From Saccopteryx bilineata (lineage: Eukaryota; Chordata; Mammalia; Chiroptera; Emballonuridae): a stretch of DNA of 64,000 nucleotides. Made by a program: the position numbers and the translations under genes. The notes under the pieces were generated by a model. The model did no database searches. It worked only from the letters and a program-made list of their open reading frames with translations, and was not told the DNA's origin. Below, piece after piece: positions 1-12,228 of the stretch; position 1 is the first letter of the stretch, and every line of letters begins with the position of its first letter. The stretch is taken from the NCBI RefSeq assembly GCF_036850765.1, contig NC_089490.1, positions 292,002,982-292,066,981 on the forward strand, in the 5' to 3' direction.

Positions 1-504
1 TGTACTAATAATGAATGACTAAAACAGATTCTTGATTAGCAATGTGAAAAAATTCTCCTTTGTTATACATTAATTGCACACACTTGTGATGTCTTTATTG
101 CTTGACTCTGGAAACTGATTTATAATCTAAACTTTTATCTAAGGGTTCTTTATATAAAGCCCAACAAATTACTCTTGAGTTTCCTTTAATCACATAAGTA
201 GCATGACACTTATACACTAATCTAGGTGCTTTCATAATTATTCTGTACTTCCAAATAATTTAAGAACATTATGGCCATTATTCAATATTGAAGTCTTATT
301 ATGAGGCTTTCATTGAAGTGTCCATACTAAAATTTCAGAGTTTAATATAGATAGCACTAATTGTTTTAAATTATTAGGACAGATACAACCTATGGACAAT
401 TTTTCACATAGGTCAAAATTAATAGCTATGTAATGATAATAGTCAATTATGTCTCTATGAATAATAGGGAATAATAGGCATTTTTCTCCAACACTTGTTA
501 TTAC
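1..504. other. AT-rich intergenic DNA
   Basis: No ORF of note, RNA or recognisable repeat is seen here. The sequence is unique-looking and AT-rich. Confidence 0.6.
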
Positions 505-772
505 TCATCTTTTTGATAATGAAGTGGTATTGCATTGTAGTTTTGCATCCCTGAAAGCTAATAAAGTTGAACATCTTTTCATATGGCCATTTTTTTTAGT
601 CTTGGAAGAAGTATCCAGACCCTCTGCCCATTTTTTTATTGTTTGTTTGCTGTTGAGTTATATGTATTCTTTATATATTTAGGATATTAAGTCCTTGTTG
701 GAGTTGTTTTTTGCAAATACCTTCCCCCATTTAGTTTGTTGCCTTTTTGTTTTGTTGGTGGTTTCTTTTGCC
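505..772 (-). mobile_element. Old L1 ORF2 fragment
   Basis: Read on the minus strand this is a diverged piece of L1 ORF2. It parallels 36680-36975 of the younger L1-A, with shared blocks such as 'catcttttcatat.tggccat', 'tgcccatttttttat' and 'ttgttgagtt.tat'. Both ends are lost and no target duplication is visible. Confidence 0.7.
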
Positions 773-777
773 AATTT

Positions 778-813
778 CACACACAGGGACACACATACAC
801 ACACACACACACG
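778..813. repeat. (CA)n microsatellite
   Basis: Short, partly interrupted CA dinucleotide run. Confidence 0.9.
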
Positions 814-2245
814 ATATAATTTTGATTCATTCACACAGATGGCTACTGTTATGTTGGCAGTTGTCATTCTTTTTTCAATTGGATAATATAAGGAAAAAGA
901 GGTCAATGCTCCCAACTAAATAGTCAGGTATTGCATGTTTTATAAATTCTTGTGACACACCATTTTAAAATTGCAAGAATAACCTATCTAGCAACAGCAA
1001 GAATAGGGTAGCATAAAGAGAAATTATTAAAATATATTTCACCATTTGCTATTGCTAAAATTCCTTCAATCTTTCACTTTGAAGTTCTTTACCAGTTATT
1101 CCCCATCTCAGGGTTTTACTACTCTATCATTTTCTGAATCCTTTTTTCCTGCCATTTCTGTATTTCCCAGAGTCTCTTTCTACATTTTCTCTATTAGTTC
1201 TCACACAATTTTCTTCTGTTTTATTTTTAACTTTTCTCTTGAAATGATACTCATCCCAAAATACCAGCATTCCCTTTATTTGGAGCAGCTCCTACTAATA
1301 ACCCTCATAAATATCTTATTTCATCCAAATCAGAGACACCATTTTCTGATTACTCTAAGACTAAGATTGTATATATCCACCTATACCAAACATGACAGAG
1401 GGATATTAGTGCCTGATGAAGAACACCTGAATTAACTAGCTTACCATATTTTTGCACCATCAAAAGTAATGTTGATCTGGATAGAATTTAAGTGTATTAC
1501 TGATGCTTGCTTAATCATAAAATCTTAATCAAAAATCATAAAATAGAAAGCAGAGTGTTTCCTCTGCTTACTATTTCAAAAAGGTAGAGAGCCAGAGGGA
1601 GACATTTTCTATTTTGGGATTTCTTCGCATACTGTCACCTCACCCACAAAACCCTCATCTGACCAGTCTGTTCATTTCAGGAACTGCCAGAGCAGTCTCA
1701 TTTTCATTGTTAAATTGTTGGGAAAAGATAATTTTTTTAAAATATTAAAAAAAAATTGCTACTGATCCAGTAAAACTAATCACAAAACAAAGAAGAAACT
1801 AAAACAGTTTTTAACTGAGTAAGCAAAAAAGCATCACAGCTAATCTGTTGAAGATAATACAAAGACCAAAAGAAAGCTCACCCTTTTATTAAAGCAAGAC
1901 AAATATAATCCATTACATATGTATTGTCTTTATGTAAAGGCAATATAAAACTTCTTGCTTCTTTTCAACAAACATAAATTACAACTTAAATGAAATACCT
2001 CAGTTAAACTCCAACAGAATTGCCACCTTTTTTCATGTTCACATTTCAAATAGAAATGTCCAAGTTCCCCAAAACAGACTCTCTCTGAATACAAGATTGG
2101 CAAGAGTCTCATTAACTTTTCAAAATGTTTTAATACATCTCAAAGAGACAGAGAATTTACAAATACAGTATTTTAAAGAAATACTGCAAGAAAAGTGTAT
2201 GGAAGATATATTTCCATTTTGACAGCAGAAAAAGATGTTCATTAA
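814..2245. other. Intergenic DNA, no gene seen
   Basis: AT-rich sequence. The longest open frame (1046-1435, plus) is pyrimidine-rich with no recognisable domain and is probably chance. I recognise no repeat. Confidence 0.55.
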
Positions 2246-3252
2246 AAATTTTGGGGGAATGAAATCAGAGTAATGGTGACATGAGAGATACCCTTGATCT
2301 CTCCCCTTGAAATTTCCCAAATTGTATAGCTGTTGCACAATGGAAAAACTTTAGTTGGGTTCATAGGCTTGCCTGAAAAGATCCACATGTCAAGTAACTA
2401 AAACTGGGAAGGATTGAGAAGGGGAAGGAAGATAAGATGCACTCAAGGTCAGACTCCAGAGAAAAGAGAATCTCAGACTGTCTGTGTTTTTGCCTGCTGG
2501 GGCTCCATAGAGGGGCAAAACCATAGTGACTGGGTCTCCTGTTGTAAGGGGAAGTGGAGAAATTGGGGAGCAGTTGGGGACATGCTAAACCAAAGTGGCA
2601 GCAGACTGAGGGTTCACAGCCAGTGTTCCTGCCATTAGCTAGCAGTTCATGTTCTGCACAGAGAGAGGGAAAAACAAAGTGGGCCCCCCAGCCTCCAGTA
2701 TCCCACCTCCCTCCCCTCACAGGAGAAGGAGAGTAGCAAAGATATTTACCATAGCTAGGTCTACATAGCCACTCTTTTTCCTGCTCTGTTTCTGATACCC
2801 TGGTCTGTTGAGACATGAGGAGGCATGCCTGAAGACCTGAGATTACCATTGCAAAAGCTGTATTGCCCTCACAGCTTGCCCTACTCATAATCATGTCTGA
2901 AAGCCAGCCTCCATGGTCAAACAGCAACATCTCAGCAAAGGTCAACCTAGAAATTTCACAGAGCTAAAACTTATAATCCAGCACCACCTACTACAAGAAA
3001 ACATAAAAAAATCTCTCAGAACTAAATTTTTGTCTTTTATTTTATTATCTTCAATTTTTTGTTGCTATTTGGAGGGGGGTGTTTTGTTTCTTTTTTTTTT
3101 GGTATTTTTTTGTTTTTTTCACTTTTGTTTTTCATTTTTTAAATGTTTCTATTTTTGTATTTTTATTATTTAATTTTTTAGTTGTTTTTTACTTGATTCT
3201 TAATTAACAATACCATTCTCAAAAACCTTCAAGGCAGAAGAAAAGCAATACT
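2246..3252 (+). mobile_element. L1-C 5'UTR (old full-length-type L1)
   Basis: The 5' end matches the minus-strand L1 start at 30632 (L1-D): both read 'atgagagatac.ctt.atctct.c.cttgaaatttc' just inside the element. The CRE-like TGACGTCA found in the younger L1s has decayed to 'tgaaatca' at about 2257. The UTR runs about 1 kb, with a T-rich end (3040-3180), up to the ORF1 start. The 194-codon minus-strand open frame inside it (2361-2945) is antisense noise. Confidence 0.7.
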
Positions 3253-4326
3253 ATGGCTACACAAGAAAGATATGTAGTTCAAAAAGAAAATGAAAAATCT
3301 CCAGTAAGTAATCTTAATCACATGGAAACCTTGAAGTTAAATAATGGAGAATTCAAAATTGAAGTTTTGAAAATACTCAATAATATGTAATAAAACATCG
3401 AGAGGTGATTTAATGAGCTCAAAAAGAAAATTAATTAAAAAATGAGTTCACCAAGAACATAGTAACTAAAAAATAACCAGAGATAAAGAACTCAATACGT
3501 GAATTATAAAATGAGGTAGCAACTTTAGCTAAAAGAACAGACCAGATAAAATCAGTGATATCAAAGAAAGGCAACTAGAGATGCTAAAGAGAGATAAAGA
3601 AAGAGACTCACAAATTAAAAAAATATATATAGAGCTCTGTAAGAATTGTCTGACTCCACCAGAAAAAAACAATATAAGAATAATTGGTATATCAGAAGAA
3701 GAAAATAGGGAGAAGAGTATTGCGAGCCTATTCAAACAAATAACTGATGAGAACTTCCCAAACATATGGAAACAGACCCTCAAATCTAAGAAGCAAACAG
3801 AATGCCTAGTTACCTTAACAGAAACAGACCTTTCTCCAAGGCACATTGTAATAAAATTTTCAAAAATCATTGACAAAGAAAGAATCCTTAAGACAGCTAG
3901 CAAAAAGAACATCACACATAAAGACCCATTAGGTTATCATCAGGTTTCTAAGCAGAAATTCTCCAAGCCAGAAGAAAGTGGACCCATATATTCAAAGTAC
4001 TGAAAGAAAGGAATTACTAGCCAAGAATACTATATACATCAAATTTAACTTTCAAATATGAAGGAGAAATTAAAACTTTTCCAGATATACAGAAGCCAAG
4101 GGAATTTATCATCAGAAAATCCCCACTGCGGGAAATAGAAGTACTTAAGGGGGTTATTATACTAGATACAAAGAACAAAACTACACGTAAAAGCTCAAAC
4201 AAGGTTACAATAAAAACAAGGAAAATCTGTAGTAACAGTAACATGAAAGAGGAGAGGATAAAGGTCTGTAGTAGCAAGGAAGGATGGGGTGCAGAAGCAC
4301 TCATAACACAAAGGATTTGTATATAG
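3253..4326 (+). pseudogene. L1-C ORF1p remnant (RNA-binding chaperone)
   Basis: This is a decayed copy of L1 ORF1, whose product is the trimeric coiled-coil RNA-binding chaperone of the L1 RNP. The ATG at 3253 begins a sequence aligning with the ORF1 start region of L1-A and L1-B (ETLKLNNGEFKIEVLKIL against ETLELNDREFKIEILKIL). A longer clean stretch, 3581-4003, contains the RRM-like part (NNIRIIGISE) and the C-terminal-domain motif 'RHIVIKFSK'. It ends at TAG 4326. Several stops and indels break the frame, mainly at 3380-3580. The C-terminal frame here supports the longer ORF1 end seen in L1-A as ancestral. Confidence 0.8.
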
Positions 4327-4510
4327 AAAAATTTTTCCCTTAATAATCTAATGGTAACCACCCATGAAAAAATCAATAATGAAAAAAAAGCTTAAAAATA
4401 GAAGAAACAGGAGATAGAGGTAAGGAATATGACCAAACAAAAACAACTGAGAGAAACACAAAGGAGAAGAACCAAAGGAGACACCGAACTATGAGGAAAC
4501 AAAACATAAA

Positions 4511-6044
4511 ATAGCTATAGGAAATCCTCAATTGACAATAATTACCCTAAATGCCAATGAACTGAACTCACCAGTCAAGAGGTAAAGTGTAGCATATTAG
4601 ATAAAAAGGCAAAACCCATCTCTATGCTGCATTTAATAGACACATTTAAGCTGCAAGGACAAAGTTGATCAAAGTAAAAGGTTGGAAAATGATTCTCCAA
4701 TTAAATAATACCCAAAGAAAAGCAGGTGTATCCATGCTAATATTGACAGTGCTGATTTCAAAACAACAAAGGTAACATGAGACAAAGATGAACATTTCAT
4801 AATGATAAAGACATAACACTTCTTAATATATATGCACCAAAATATATACATCTACTAACTGATCTAAAAATAAAAACAGACAAAAACACAATCATACTTT
4901 GAAATCTCAACAGATCATGATGGCTTTAGATAGATCCAAACAGAAAATTAATGGTCCTAAATGCCACACTAGACTAAATGGACACAAAGGACATTTACAG
5001 AACATTTTATCCCAGTACATCAGATTATATATATTTTTTCCTTGTACATGGAACATTCTCAAGGACAGACCATATGTTGTGATACAAAACAAATCTCAAC
5101 AAATTTAAAAAAGATTAAAATTAAACCAAGCATATTCTCTGACCATAAGGCTTTGAAATTAGAATTCAACTGCAGAAAGGAATTAAACTCATAAAAAAGT
5201 GAAAATTGAACAACAGACTTCTAAAAACTGACTGCATCAAAGAATAAATAAAAGCAGATATCAAGAGATATATACAAACAAAAAAGAATGACAAGTTGAC
5301 ACCTCAAAAGCAGTGAAAGCAGTAATAAGAGTGACGTTTATATTATTACAGGCTTACATCAACCAGAGAGATTCCAGGTAAACAACCTAACATCAAATCT
5401 GAAACTACTAGAAAATGAAGAACAAAGCAACCCAAAGTCAGAAGAAGAAAGAAAATAGTAAAAATTAGAACAAAACTAAATGAAACAGAGAACAACAAAA
5501 ACTATAGAAAAATTTAATACAACAGAGTTGGTTCTTTAAAAAGATCAATAAAATTGACAAATCTCTGACTAGACTAACTAAGGATTAAAGAGAAATGGCT
5601 CATTTAAATAAAAACTGAAATGGAGGAGAAACTACCACAGACATTGTAAATATACAGAGGATCATACTAGAATACTATAAAAGATTATATGTTACCATAT
5701 TCAATAATTTAGAAGAAATAGATCAGTTCCTAGAACTATACAATTTTCCCAAACTGAGTCACAAAGAGTGAAAAACATAAATAGACCCGGGGGGGGGGAT
5801 AAAAACAACTATTAAAAACCTCCCCCAAAATAAAAGTCAAGGACCAGATGGCTATACTAGTCAGTTCTACCAAACATTAAAAGAAGATTTGGTACCTAAC
5901 CTTCTCAAAGTCTTCCAAAAAATACAATACAAAGAAATACCCACTAACACATTTCGTATGGCCAACATAACCCTGATATCAATAACTGGCAAGGACAACA
6001 CAAAAAGAAAAACTCCATAAACTCTAATGAATACAGAAAAAACC
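4511..6044 (+). pseudogene. L1-C ORF2 remnant, 5' part (endonuclease to early RT)
   Basis: This is a heavily mutated L1 ORF2 (endonuclease/reverse transcriptase). The start codon has changed from ATG to ATA at 4511, followed by an ITLNANELNSPVKR-like N-terminus and an in-frame TAA. The 'KSQGPDGYTSQFYQT' RT region can be read at about 5835-5875. A run of nine G at about 5790 is an internal anomaly. The sequence stops at 6044, where the hAT element entered, and resumes at 9198. Many stops and indels rule out function. Confidence 0.8.
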
Positions 6045-6052
6045 TCCTAAAC
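6045..6052 (+). repeat. hAT target-site duplication, left copy
   Basis: TCCTAAAC is repeated exactly at 9190-9197. An 8-bp duplication is the hAT superfamily signature. Confidence 0.9.
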
Positions 6053-6975
6053 CAGAGGTCAGAAACTTTTCTGGCTGAGCGCTACATATTTTAAAATGTA
6101 ATTCTGTGAGAGCCATATAATATGTTTAACACTAAATACAAGTAAATATGTGCATTTTATCTAAGACCAACACTTTTAAACTACAATAAGTTTCTGAATT
6201 CATTGTAATAACGTTGTTATGCTGTTGCTAACCAATGATAAATAAAGTACTTCTTACCATTAATGCGACTTCTGGTGCTGCATGGTTTTGCTGATGGCTT
6301 TGTAGTCTGGTTGATACGTGGTGAGGTTAAGCTTCATGCAGGTGTTGAGACTTCCATCCATTAAACGTGATCATAGGTTGGTTTTAACATTCTTTAGATG
6401 TGAGAAAAACTGCTCACATGCATACGTAGAGCCAAACATTGTCAGTACAGCAATACTCACACGCTGCAGTGTGTGGTATGTGACGAGAAGTGCGTTCCAA
6501 GTTTTGACAATCAGCTGGTCTGCAGGTTGTAGTTTTTTTCATTTCTCCCACTTGTGTTTGCTCGCCAACTCTGCTTGCTGTTGTGCAAGTCTTTCCAAAT
6601 CTTCATTCAGTGACTTGAACTTATTCACCCACATGCCTGAGGCCTTCAGGTCAGCAGCTGGTAGCTCAAAATCTCTGACGGAGACACCAGGGATGTAACT
6701 CAGGTCAGCGCTGTCCACTGCATCCTCGTGTGGATGGGTGATGAACTTAAAAAGATGAGTACGCTCACAAAATTCTCCAAAGGGCACTTTGAATGACTGC
6801 AGGAGGTTAGATGTGAAGCTCACTAGCTGCTGGAGATCAAGATGTTGAGTAGGGTCACTTGCTGTGCATGCATCTTTAAACTCTCTCAGTTTTTCAAAGT
6901 GTAGTAAACAACCTGTTTCAATGTCAGTGATGAGGAGTTCCAGGTTGTTTTCAAATGCAAACACTGCTTGTTGAA

Positions 6976-7655
6976 GGGATAAAAGGAACCCTCATACACT
7001 GTTGGTGGGAATGTAAAGTAGTACAACCATTATGGAAGAAAGTATTGTGGTTCCTCAACAAACTGAAAATAGAACTACCTTATGACCCAGCAATCCCTCT
7101 ACTGGGTATATACCCCAAAAACTCAGAAACATTGATACGTAAAGACACATGCAGCCCCATGTTCATTGCAGCATTGTTCACAGTGGCCAGGACATGGAAA
7201 CAACCAAAAAGCCCATCAATAGACAACTGGATAAAGAAGATGTGGCACATATACACTATGGAATACTACTCAGCCATAAGAAATGATGACATCGGATCAT
7301 TTACAGCAAATTGGTGGGATCTAGATAACATTATACGAAGTGAAATAAGTAAATCAGAAAAAAACAGGAACTGCATTATTCCATACGTAGGTGGGACATA
7401 AAAGTGATACTAAGAGAAATTGATAAGAGTGTGGTGGTTATGGGGGGAGGGGGGAAAGGGAGAGGGAAAGGGGGAGGGGGAGGGGCACAAAGAAAACTAG
7501 ATAGAAGGTGACAGAGGACAATCTGACTTTGGGTGATGGGTATGCAACATAATTGAAAGACAAGATAACCTGGACTTGTTGATCTTTGAATATATGTAAC
7601 CTGATTTATTGATGTCGCCCCATTAAAAAAATAAAATTATAATTAAAAAAAAAAA
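6976..7655 (+). mobile_element. Young 5'-truncated L1 inside the hAT
   Basis: This is the 3' end of an L1 close to L1-A/L1-B. It starts within the ORF2 Cys-rich region (open 6955-7401, ending at the normal PYVGGT C-terminus), then has the G-rich 3'UTR tract at 7439-7486 and an A-rich tail at 7622-7655. No clear target duplication is seen; only 'gat' is shared by the two flanks. It is the youngest of three nested events at this site. Confidence 0.88.
7439..7486 (+). other. L1 3'UTR polypurine G-rich tract
   Basis: Runs of three to seven G separated by A, on the L1 sense strand. This is a possible G-quadruplex former. The same tract is at 36126-36168 and 50998-51041 on the minus strand. Confidence 0.8.
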
Positions 7656-9189
7656 GATTGTATTTCCAATGCCTTGCATTTTCACATTGAGCTGGTTCAG
7701 ATGTTCAGTCATATCCACAAGATAATAGAACTTCAGGAGCCACTTATTGTTAGTTAACTCAGGATGCTCGCCATTTTTCATTTCAAGAAAAGTTTGATTT
7801 CGCTCAGACAAGCTGTGAAACAGCTGAGCACCTTCCCCCTTTACAACCAACACACATTGCTGTGCAGAAGCAGACCAGGATAATTATTCCCAACTTCATC
7901 CAGCAGTGTTTTAAACTGGCGATCATTTAAAGCTCAGGCAACAATAAAGTTGACCACTTGAATGACCAGCAACATCACCTCACCAAGCTGCTTGCCACAC
8001 ATCTGAGCACAAAGTGCCCCCTGATGTAAGATGCAGTGAAAACTTAGGTTGGGTCTCTTTTCATGTTCACAAAGAAGCGCTATGAATCCTCTGTTTTTCA
8101 CCACTATGCACAGAGCACCATCAGTATACAACGAAATAAGGTTATCCATCAGTAGATTTTTTTCTTTAGCGAACTCTGTGAAAGACTTGAATAAATGTTC
8201 CCCTCTTGTTGTCTCTTTCATAGGCAAAACAGCAAGACTTTCCTCACATATTATATCACTGACAGCATACCTTGCAATCACGCTGAACCAGGATAAATGG
8301 CTTACGTCTTTTGAGTCATCCAAAGCGAGAGAAAAGAATGGTGCTGCATTTATGTCTTTCACTTGTGTTACCTCAATTTGATTTGCCATCATGATGGTAC
8401 GATCGTGAACAGTTCTTGCTGACAGAGGCATGTCTTTTATTCATTTGATTATCTTGTCTTTATCCGAAAAGTCGTCAAAAACTTCATTGGCAACATCAAG
8501 CATGAGTGCTTTGGCATACTCCCCATCTGTGAATGGCTTATCATTTCTCACAATTGCTAAAGCACCAGCAAAGCTAGCCGAATTCCAGTCACCTTGTTGG
8601 GTCCAAACACAGAGTTGCTGCTGACTAGCTTGCACTCTGCACAGTAGCTCTTGACATGCTTTCTTCCTGCTGTCTCCTGCTGGATATTTCAATGCAAATG
8701 TAGTATGGTGGGTGTCGAAGTGCCACTTTATATTTGACCGTTTCATCGATGCAATTTTATCATTGCATAGTAGACACACTATAGAACCTGCTTTTTCCAC
8801 AAAGGTGAATTCCTCTGTTTATTCCTGCTGAAAAGTATGATACTCCTCATCTTTTTTTTTCTTTTAGCCATCTTCTTTGTCAAAATGGTTTGTGCAATTA
8901 GTAGCTGACTACTTGATGAAAAGGAGAGAAGTTTACTTCTTGACCTCACAACAACCCATGTATGTATTGCATTATCCCATGATAATTTGGTATTGTCCTG
9001 GAGAACAGCTGTGATTGGCTCCAGCCACCCGCAACCATGAACATGAGTGGTAGGAAAAAAATGGATTGTAATACATGAGAATGTTTTATAATTTTAACAT
9101 TTTTTTTTTGTTAAAGATTTGTCTGTGAGTCAGATGCAGCCATCAAAAGAGCCACATCTGCCTCATGAGCCATAGATTCCCAACCCCTG

Positions 9190-9197
9190 TCCTAAAC
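9190..9197 (+). repeat. hAT target-site duplication, right copy
   Basis: TCCTAAAC, identical to 6045-6052. Confidence 0.9.
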
Positions 9198-11166
9198 AGA
9201 ATACTAGCAAATTGCATAAAATAATATATTTTAAAAAATTCATTATTGTTAAGTAGTATTCTTTACAGCAGCAAAAGGATGGTTCAACATACATAAATTT
9301 TTCAACAAAACAAAAGATCAAATGATTTTATCAATAGATGCAGAAAAGGCATTTAATAAGATAAAACATCCATTTATGTTGAAAATATTCAGTACAATGG
9401 GTATAGAAATAAATTACCTCAACATAATAAAGGCCATATATGACAAACCATCAGCCAATATTGTACTAAATTTTGAAAAAAATTAAAGGTTTTCAACAAA
9501 TCAGGAACAAGACAAGGCTGCCACTCTTTCCATTCTTATTCAGCATAGTAGTCAACTTCTTAGCCAGAGCAATCAGGCAAGAGAAGGAAATATAAGCCAG
9601 CCATGTTGGGAAAAAAAAATAATCCTATCAATTTCTGAAGATGACATGATTCAGTATATAAAAAAAACAAAACCCAAAGACTACACAGAAAATCTATTAG
9701 AAATAATAATCAAAAACAGTTAAGTCATGGGACACAAATCAATACACAAAAGCCTACTGCTTTTCTATGTGCCAACAATGAAACTTCAGAATATGAACTC
9801 AAAAATCATTTTTTTATATTTGAAACAAACAAACAAAAAAACATAACAAAGAATGTGAAGGACCTGTATAATGAAAAGTACAAAGCATTACTGAAATAAA
9901 TTGAAAAAGACACCCAAAATGGAAAAATATTTTATGTTCATGGACTGGAAGAATCAACATAGTTAAATGGCCATATTATTCAAAGCGATATACACATTTA
10001 ACACAATCTCCATTAAAACTTCAGTCATTTTTTAAAGAAATAGAACAAAAAATTACCAGGTTTTGTGTGGAACCATAAAAAACTCCAAATAGCCAAAATA
10101 ATCCTGATAAAAAAGAATGAAGCCAAAGGTATCACACTACCTGACTTCAAATTATACTACAGAGCTATGATAATCAAAACAGCATGGGGTGATGGAAATG
10201 CAGCATAATCAAATATCAGAATAACCTAGAGATGTTTTCTCTGAACATATGGACCCTGATTTATCCATATCACCCCATTAAAATTAATTAAAAAAACCCA
10301 GCATGGTATTGGCAAAAAAGTAGGCATACATACTAATGGAATATAATTGAGAGTTCAGAATTAAAACCACATATATTTGGTCAAATAATCTTCAACAAAA
10401 AACCAAAAACACACAATAAAGAAAAAAAAAAGCCTTTTCAATAAATGTTTCTGGGAAAATTGGAAAGCCACATGCAATATAATGAAACTAGACTACATCT
10501 TGTCCCCATGCATAAAAAATAATTTAAAGTGGATTAAAGAACTAAATATAAGATCTGAAACAACAAATTACATTGAAGAAGACACAAGTATTAAAATTAT
10601 GGTTTTTGGCTAGAACATTTTATGAATTTGACCCCAAAGGCAAAGAAAATAATGGCAAAAATAAATCAATGGGACTATACCAAACTAAAAAGCTTTTACA
10701 CAGCAAAAGAAACAGATAACAAAACAAAAAGGCAGCCAACTAAATGGGATATATTTACAAACAACAACTCCAATACGGGGTTAATAACCAAAACATATAA
10801 AGAACTCACAAAGCTCAGCAACAAACAAGCAAAAAATTCAATTAAAAATGGGGGGAAGACCTGAGTAGACTCTTCTCCCAGGGAGACATACAAATGGCCA
10901 ACAAATATATTAAAAGATATATATTCAGTAGCTATTAGAGAGATGCAAATTGAAACTACAATGATATACTACTTCACACCTGTTAGATTGGCTGTTATCA
11001 ACAAGACAGGTAACAACATGTGTTGGAGAAGCTGTGGAGAAAAAGGAACTCTCATTCACTGTTGGGAGGAATGTAAACTGATACAGCAATTATGGAAGAA
11101 AGTATGGTAGTTCCTCAAAATATTAAGACTAGAACTTCCATATTACCCAGCAATCCCTCTACTGAC
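9198..11166 (+). pseudogene. L1-C ORF2 remnant, 3' part (RT to C-terminal)
   Basis: Continues L1-C after the hAT. It includes an RT stretch like DKPSANIVLN near 9450, a decayed 'SGTRQGCPL' block near 9505, the 'FADDMI' site altered to 'SEDDMI' near 9640, the open piece 10622-10864 ([19 protein letters not shown]), and the Cys region to about 11165. It ends abruptly without 3'UTR or poly(A), so the 3' end was deleted or lost. It is interrupted at 10188-10298 by a separate small L1 insertion. Many stops and frameshifts. Confidence 0.8.
10188..10298 (+). mobile_element. 111-bp L1 3'UTR insertion in L1-C
   Basis: This aligns with the last 110 bp of the L1 3'UTR (compare 7534-7655) and ends in an A-rich tail. 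It is flanked by CAGCATGG at 10180-10187 and 10299-10306. It interrupts the L1-C ORF2 codons for TAWYWQK. Confidence 0.85.
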
Positions 11167-12099
11167 ATGTAGTCACTGTTGAATTTTACAGTCCCTTTTA
11201 CCTTCTAAATTTTATAGCTGAGGAAATTTTGATTTTTTAAATTAAATAGGGAATACATCTTGCACATGAAACATGCTTTTAGGGGTAGGTAACTGCTATC
11301 TCAGGTAAAAGTGACAGAATATGTAATCTAATATAAGTTCTTTATATACAGTTATATCCTCAACTAACTGTTTTTCACTATGATTTCTTCTTTTTATTGA
11401 GAGCAGTTGGATTTTTTTTTTAATGAATCACTACATTTCCTGAATGAACCACTCATTTTCTGAAATGCCTCCTTGGTGATCAGTCCATAGATGACATTGT
11501 GCTTGTATTTTGTAAAACTCTGCTTGTGGTCAGGGAGAAGGAGACAAGTTCCTGCCAATAATTGCTTCCCTGTGGAGATATGGACCTGCCACTTCATGGT
11601 GCAGCATTATAGCTATAGAATTTAAGTTCAGACACCTCTTCTCTTCAACAAAAGGATGTGGGAATAGACAAAGACATAGCAAAGGGCACAAGCTGGTTAT
11701 TGTTAAAGGAGAGCTCCTGGCATCTACTATATGCCACCTCTGTTTATACATATTTGTCCCAAATTTTGACTCGTGTATTCTTCAGGGGAAAAAAAAATGA
11801 AGAGATCTAAAACTTACCGAAGAAATCTACATTATAAAGAGTGCTGAGGAGAGAGGGTAGAAACAGTTTTGGTAGAACCTGGCATATCTGTCACAAAATG
11901 TGGTATCTATTTCCTCTTCTTGAGCTGCCCTTGTATCTAGTAGTTTTTATGACTGCTTCTTTATTATTCATATCTTAGCGTATGTATTATATTGTCAAAG
12001 AACTCTCCCATATCATATTTTTAATGGAATGTGAATCACAGACTCATTTTTATTTGGATATTTGCTCATTTATTCATTTTGTTTGTTTGTACATTCCTC
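11167..12099. other. Intergenic DNA
   Basis: No gene or repeat that I recognise with confidence. The short open frames at 11394-11751 (minus) show no domain. Confidence 0.5.
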
Positions 12100-12228
12100 C
12101 TCAGCAAAATGCAAGCTTTGTGGGAGGAGAGAGCTGTCTGTCTTGTTCTAAGATGCATTCCCAGATCTTCCAATTGTGCTTGGCATATAATAGGCACCGA
12201 TCAAATATAAGTGCATTGGATGCATGCA
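12100..12228 (+). mobile_element. L2 LINE 3' end (ancient)
   Basis: Resembles the L2 3' end pattern 'aatg.aagct..gtggga', 'ctgt.tgtcttgtt', 'gtgcttggcata.aataggca', '.atcaaatat'. It is diverged, as expected for a mammal-wide repeat. Confidence 0.65.

Larger units (their letters stand above)
6260..8871 (-). pseudogene. hAT transposase pseudogene (BED finger, DDE, hATC)
   Basis: The likely ATG is at 8871 and the stop at 6260-6262 on the minus strand. The transposase would cut and paste the hAT element in the nucleus. Segments in order: a BED-type zinc finger at 8800-8700 (VCLLC followed by HFDTHH), the acidic motif FFSLALDDSKDVS near 8350, the CILHQGALCAQ block near 8030, and the C-terminal hATC dimerisation motif GSTYACEQFFS near 6430. 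It resembles the Charlie-like transposases related to host ZBED5/GTF2IRD2 proteins. Breaks include stops at 8819-8821 (TAA), 8441-8443, 7934-7936 and 6371-6373 (all TGA, as expected from CGA decay), and an L1 insertion. The copy is dead, but the reading frame is otherwise well kept. Confidence 0.85.
6053..9189 (-). mobile_element. hAT DNA transposon, autonomous type, nested in L1-C
   Basis: A 3137-bp insertion flanked by TCCTAAAC on both sides. The ends are imperfect terminal inverted repeats (left CAGAGGTCAGAAAC; right end reversed CAGGGGTTGGGAAT). It splits L1-C ORF2 cleanly, so it is younger than L1-C. Without the L1 fragment that later landed in it (6976-7655) it is about 2.46 kb. It carries one minus-strand transposase gene of the BED-finger hAT kind. 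Confidence 0.92.

Noticed and set aside
1046..1435. 129-codon open frame, plus strand
   Set aside because: Composition reflects a pyrimidine-rich strand. No motif, no neighbouring exon signals that I can support.
2361..2945. 194-codon minus-strand open frame
   Set aside because: It lies antisense within the L1-C 5'UTR, has no domain and no codon signal, and reads as chance.
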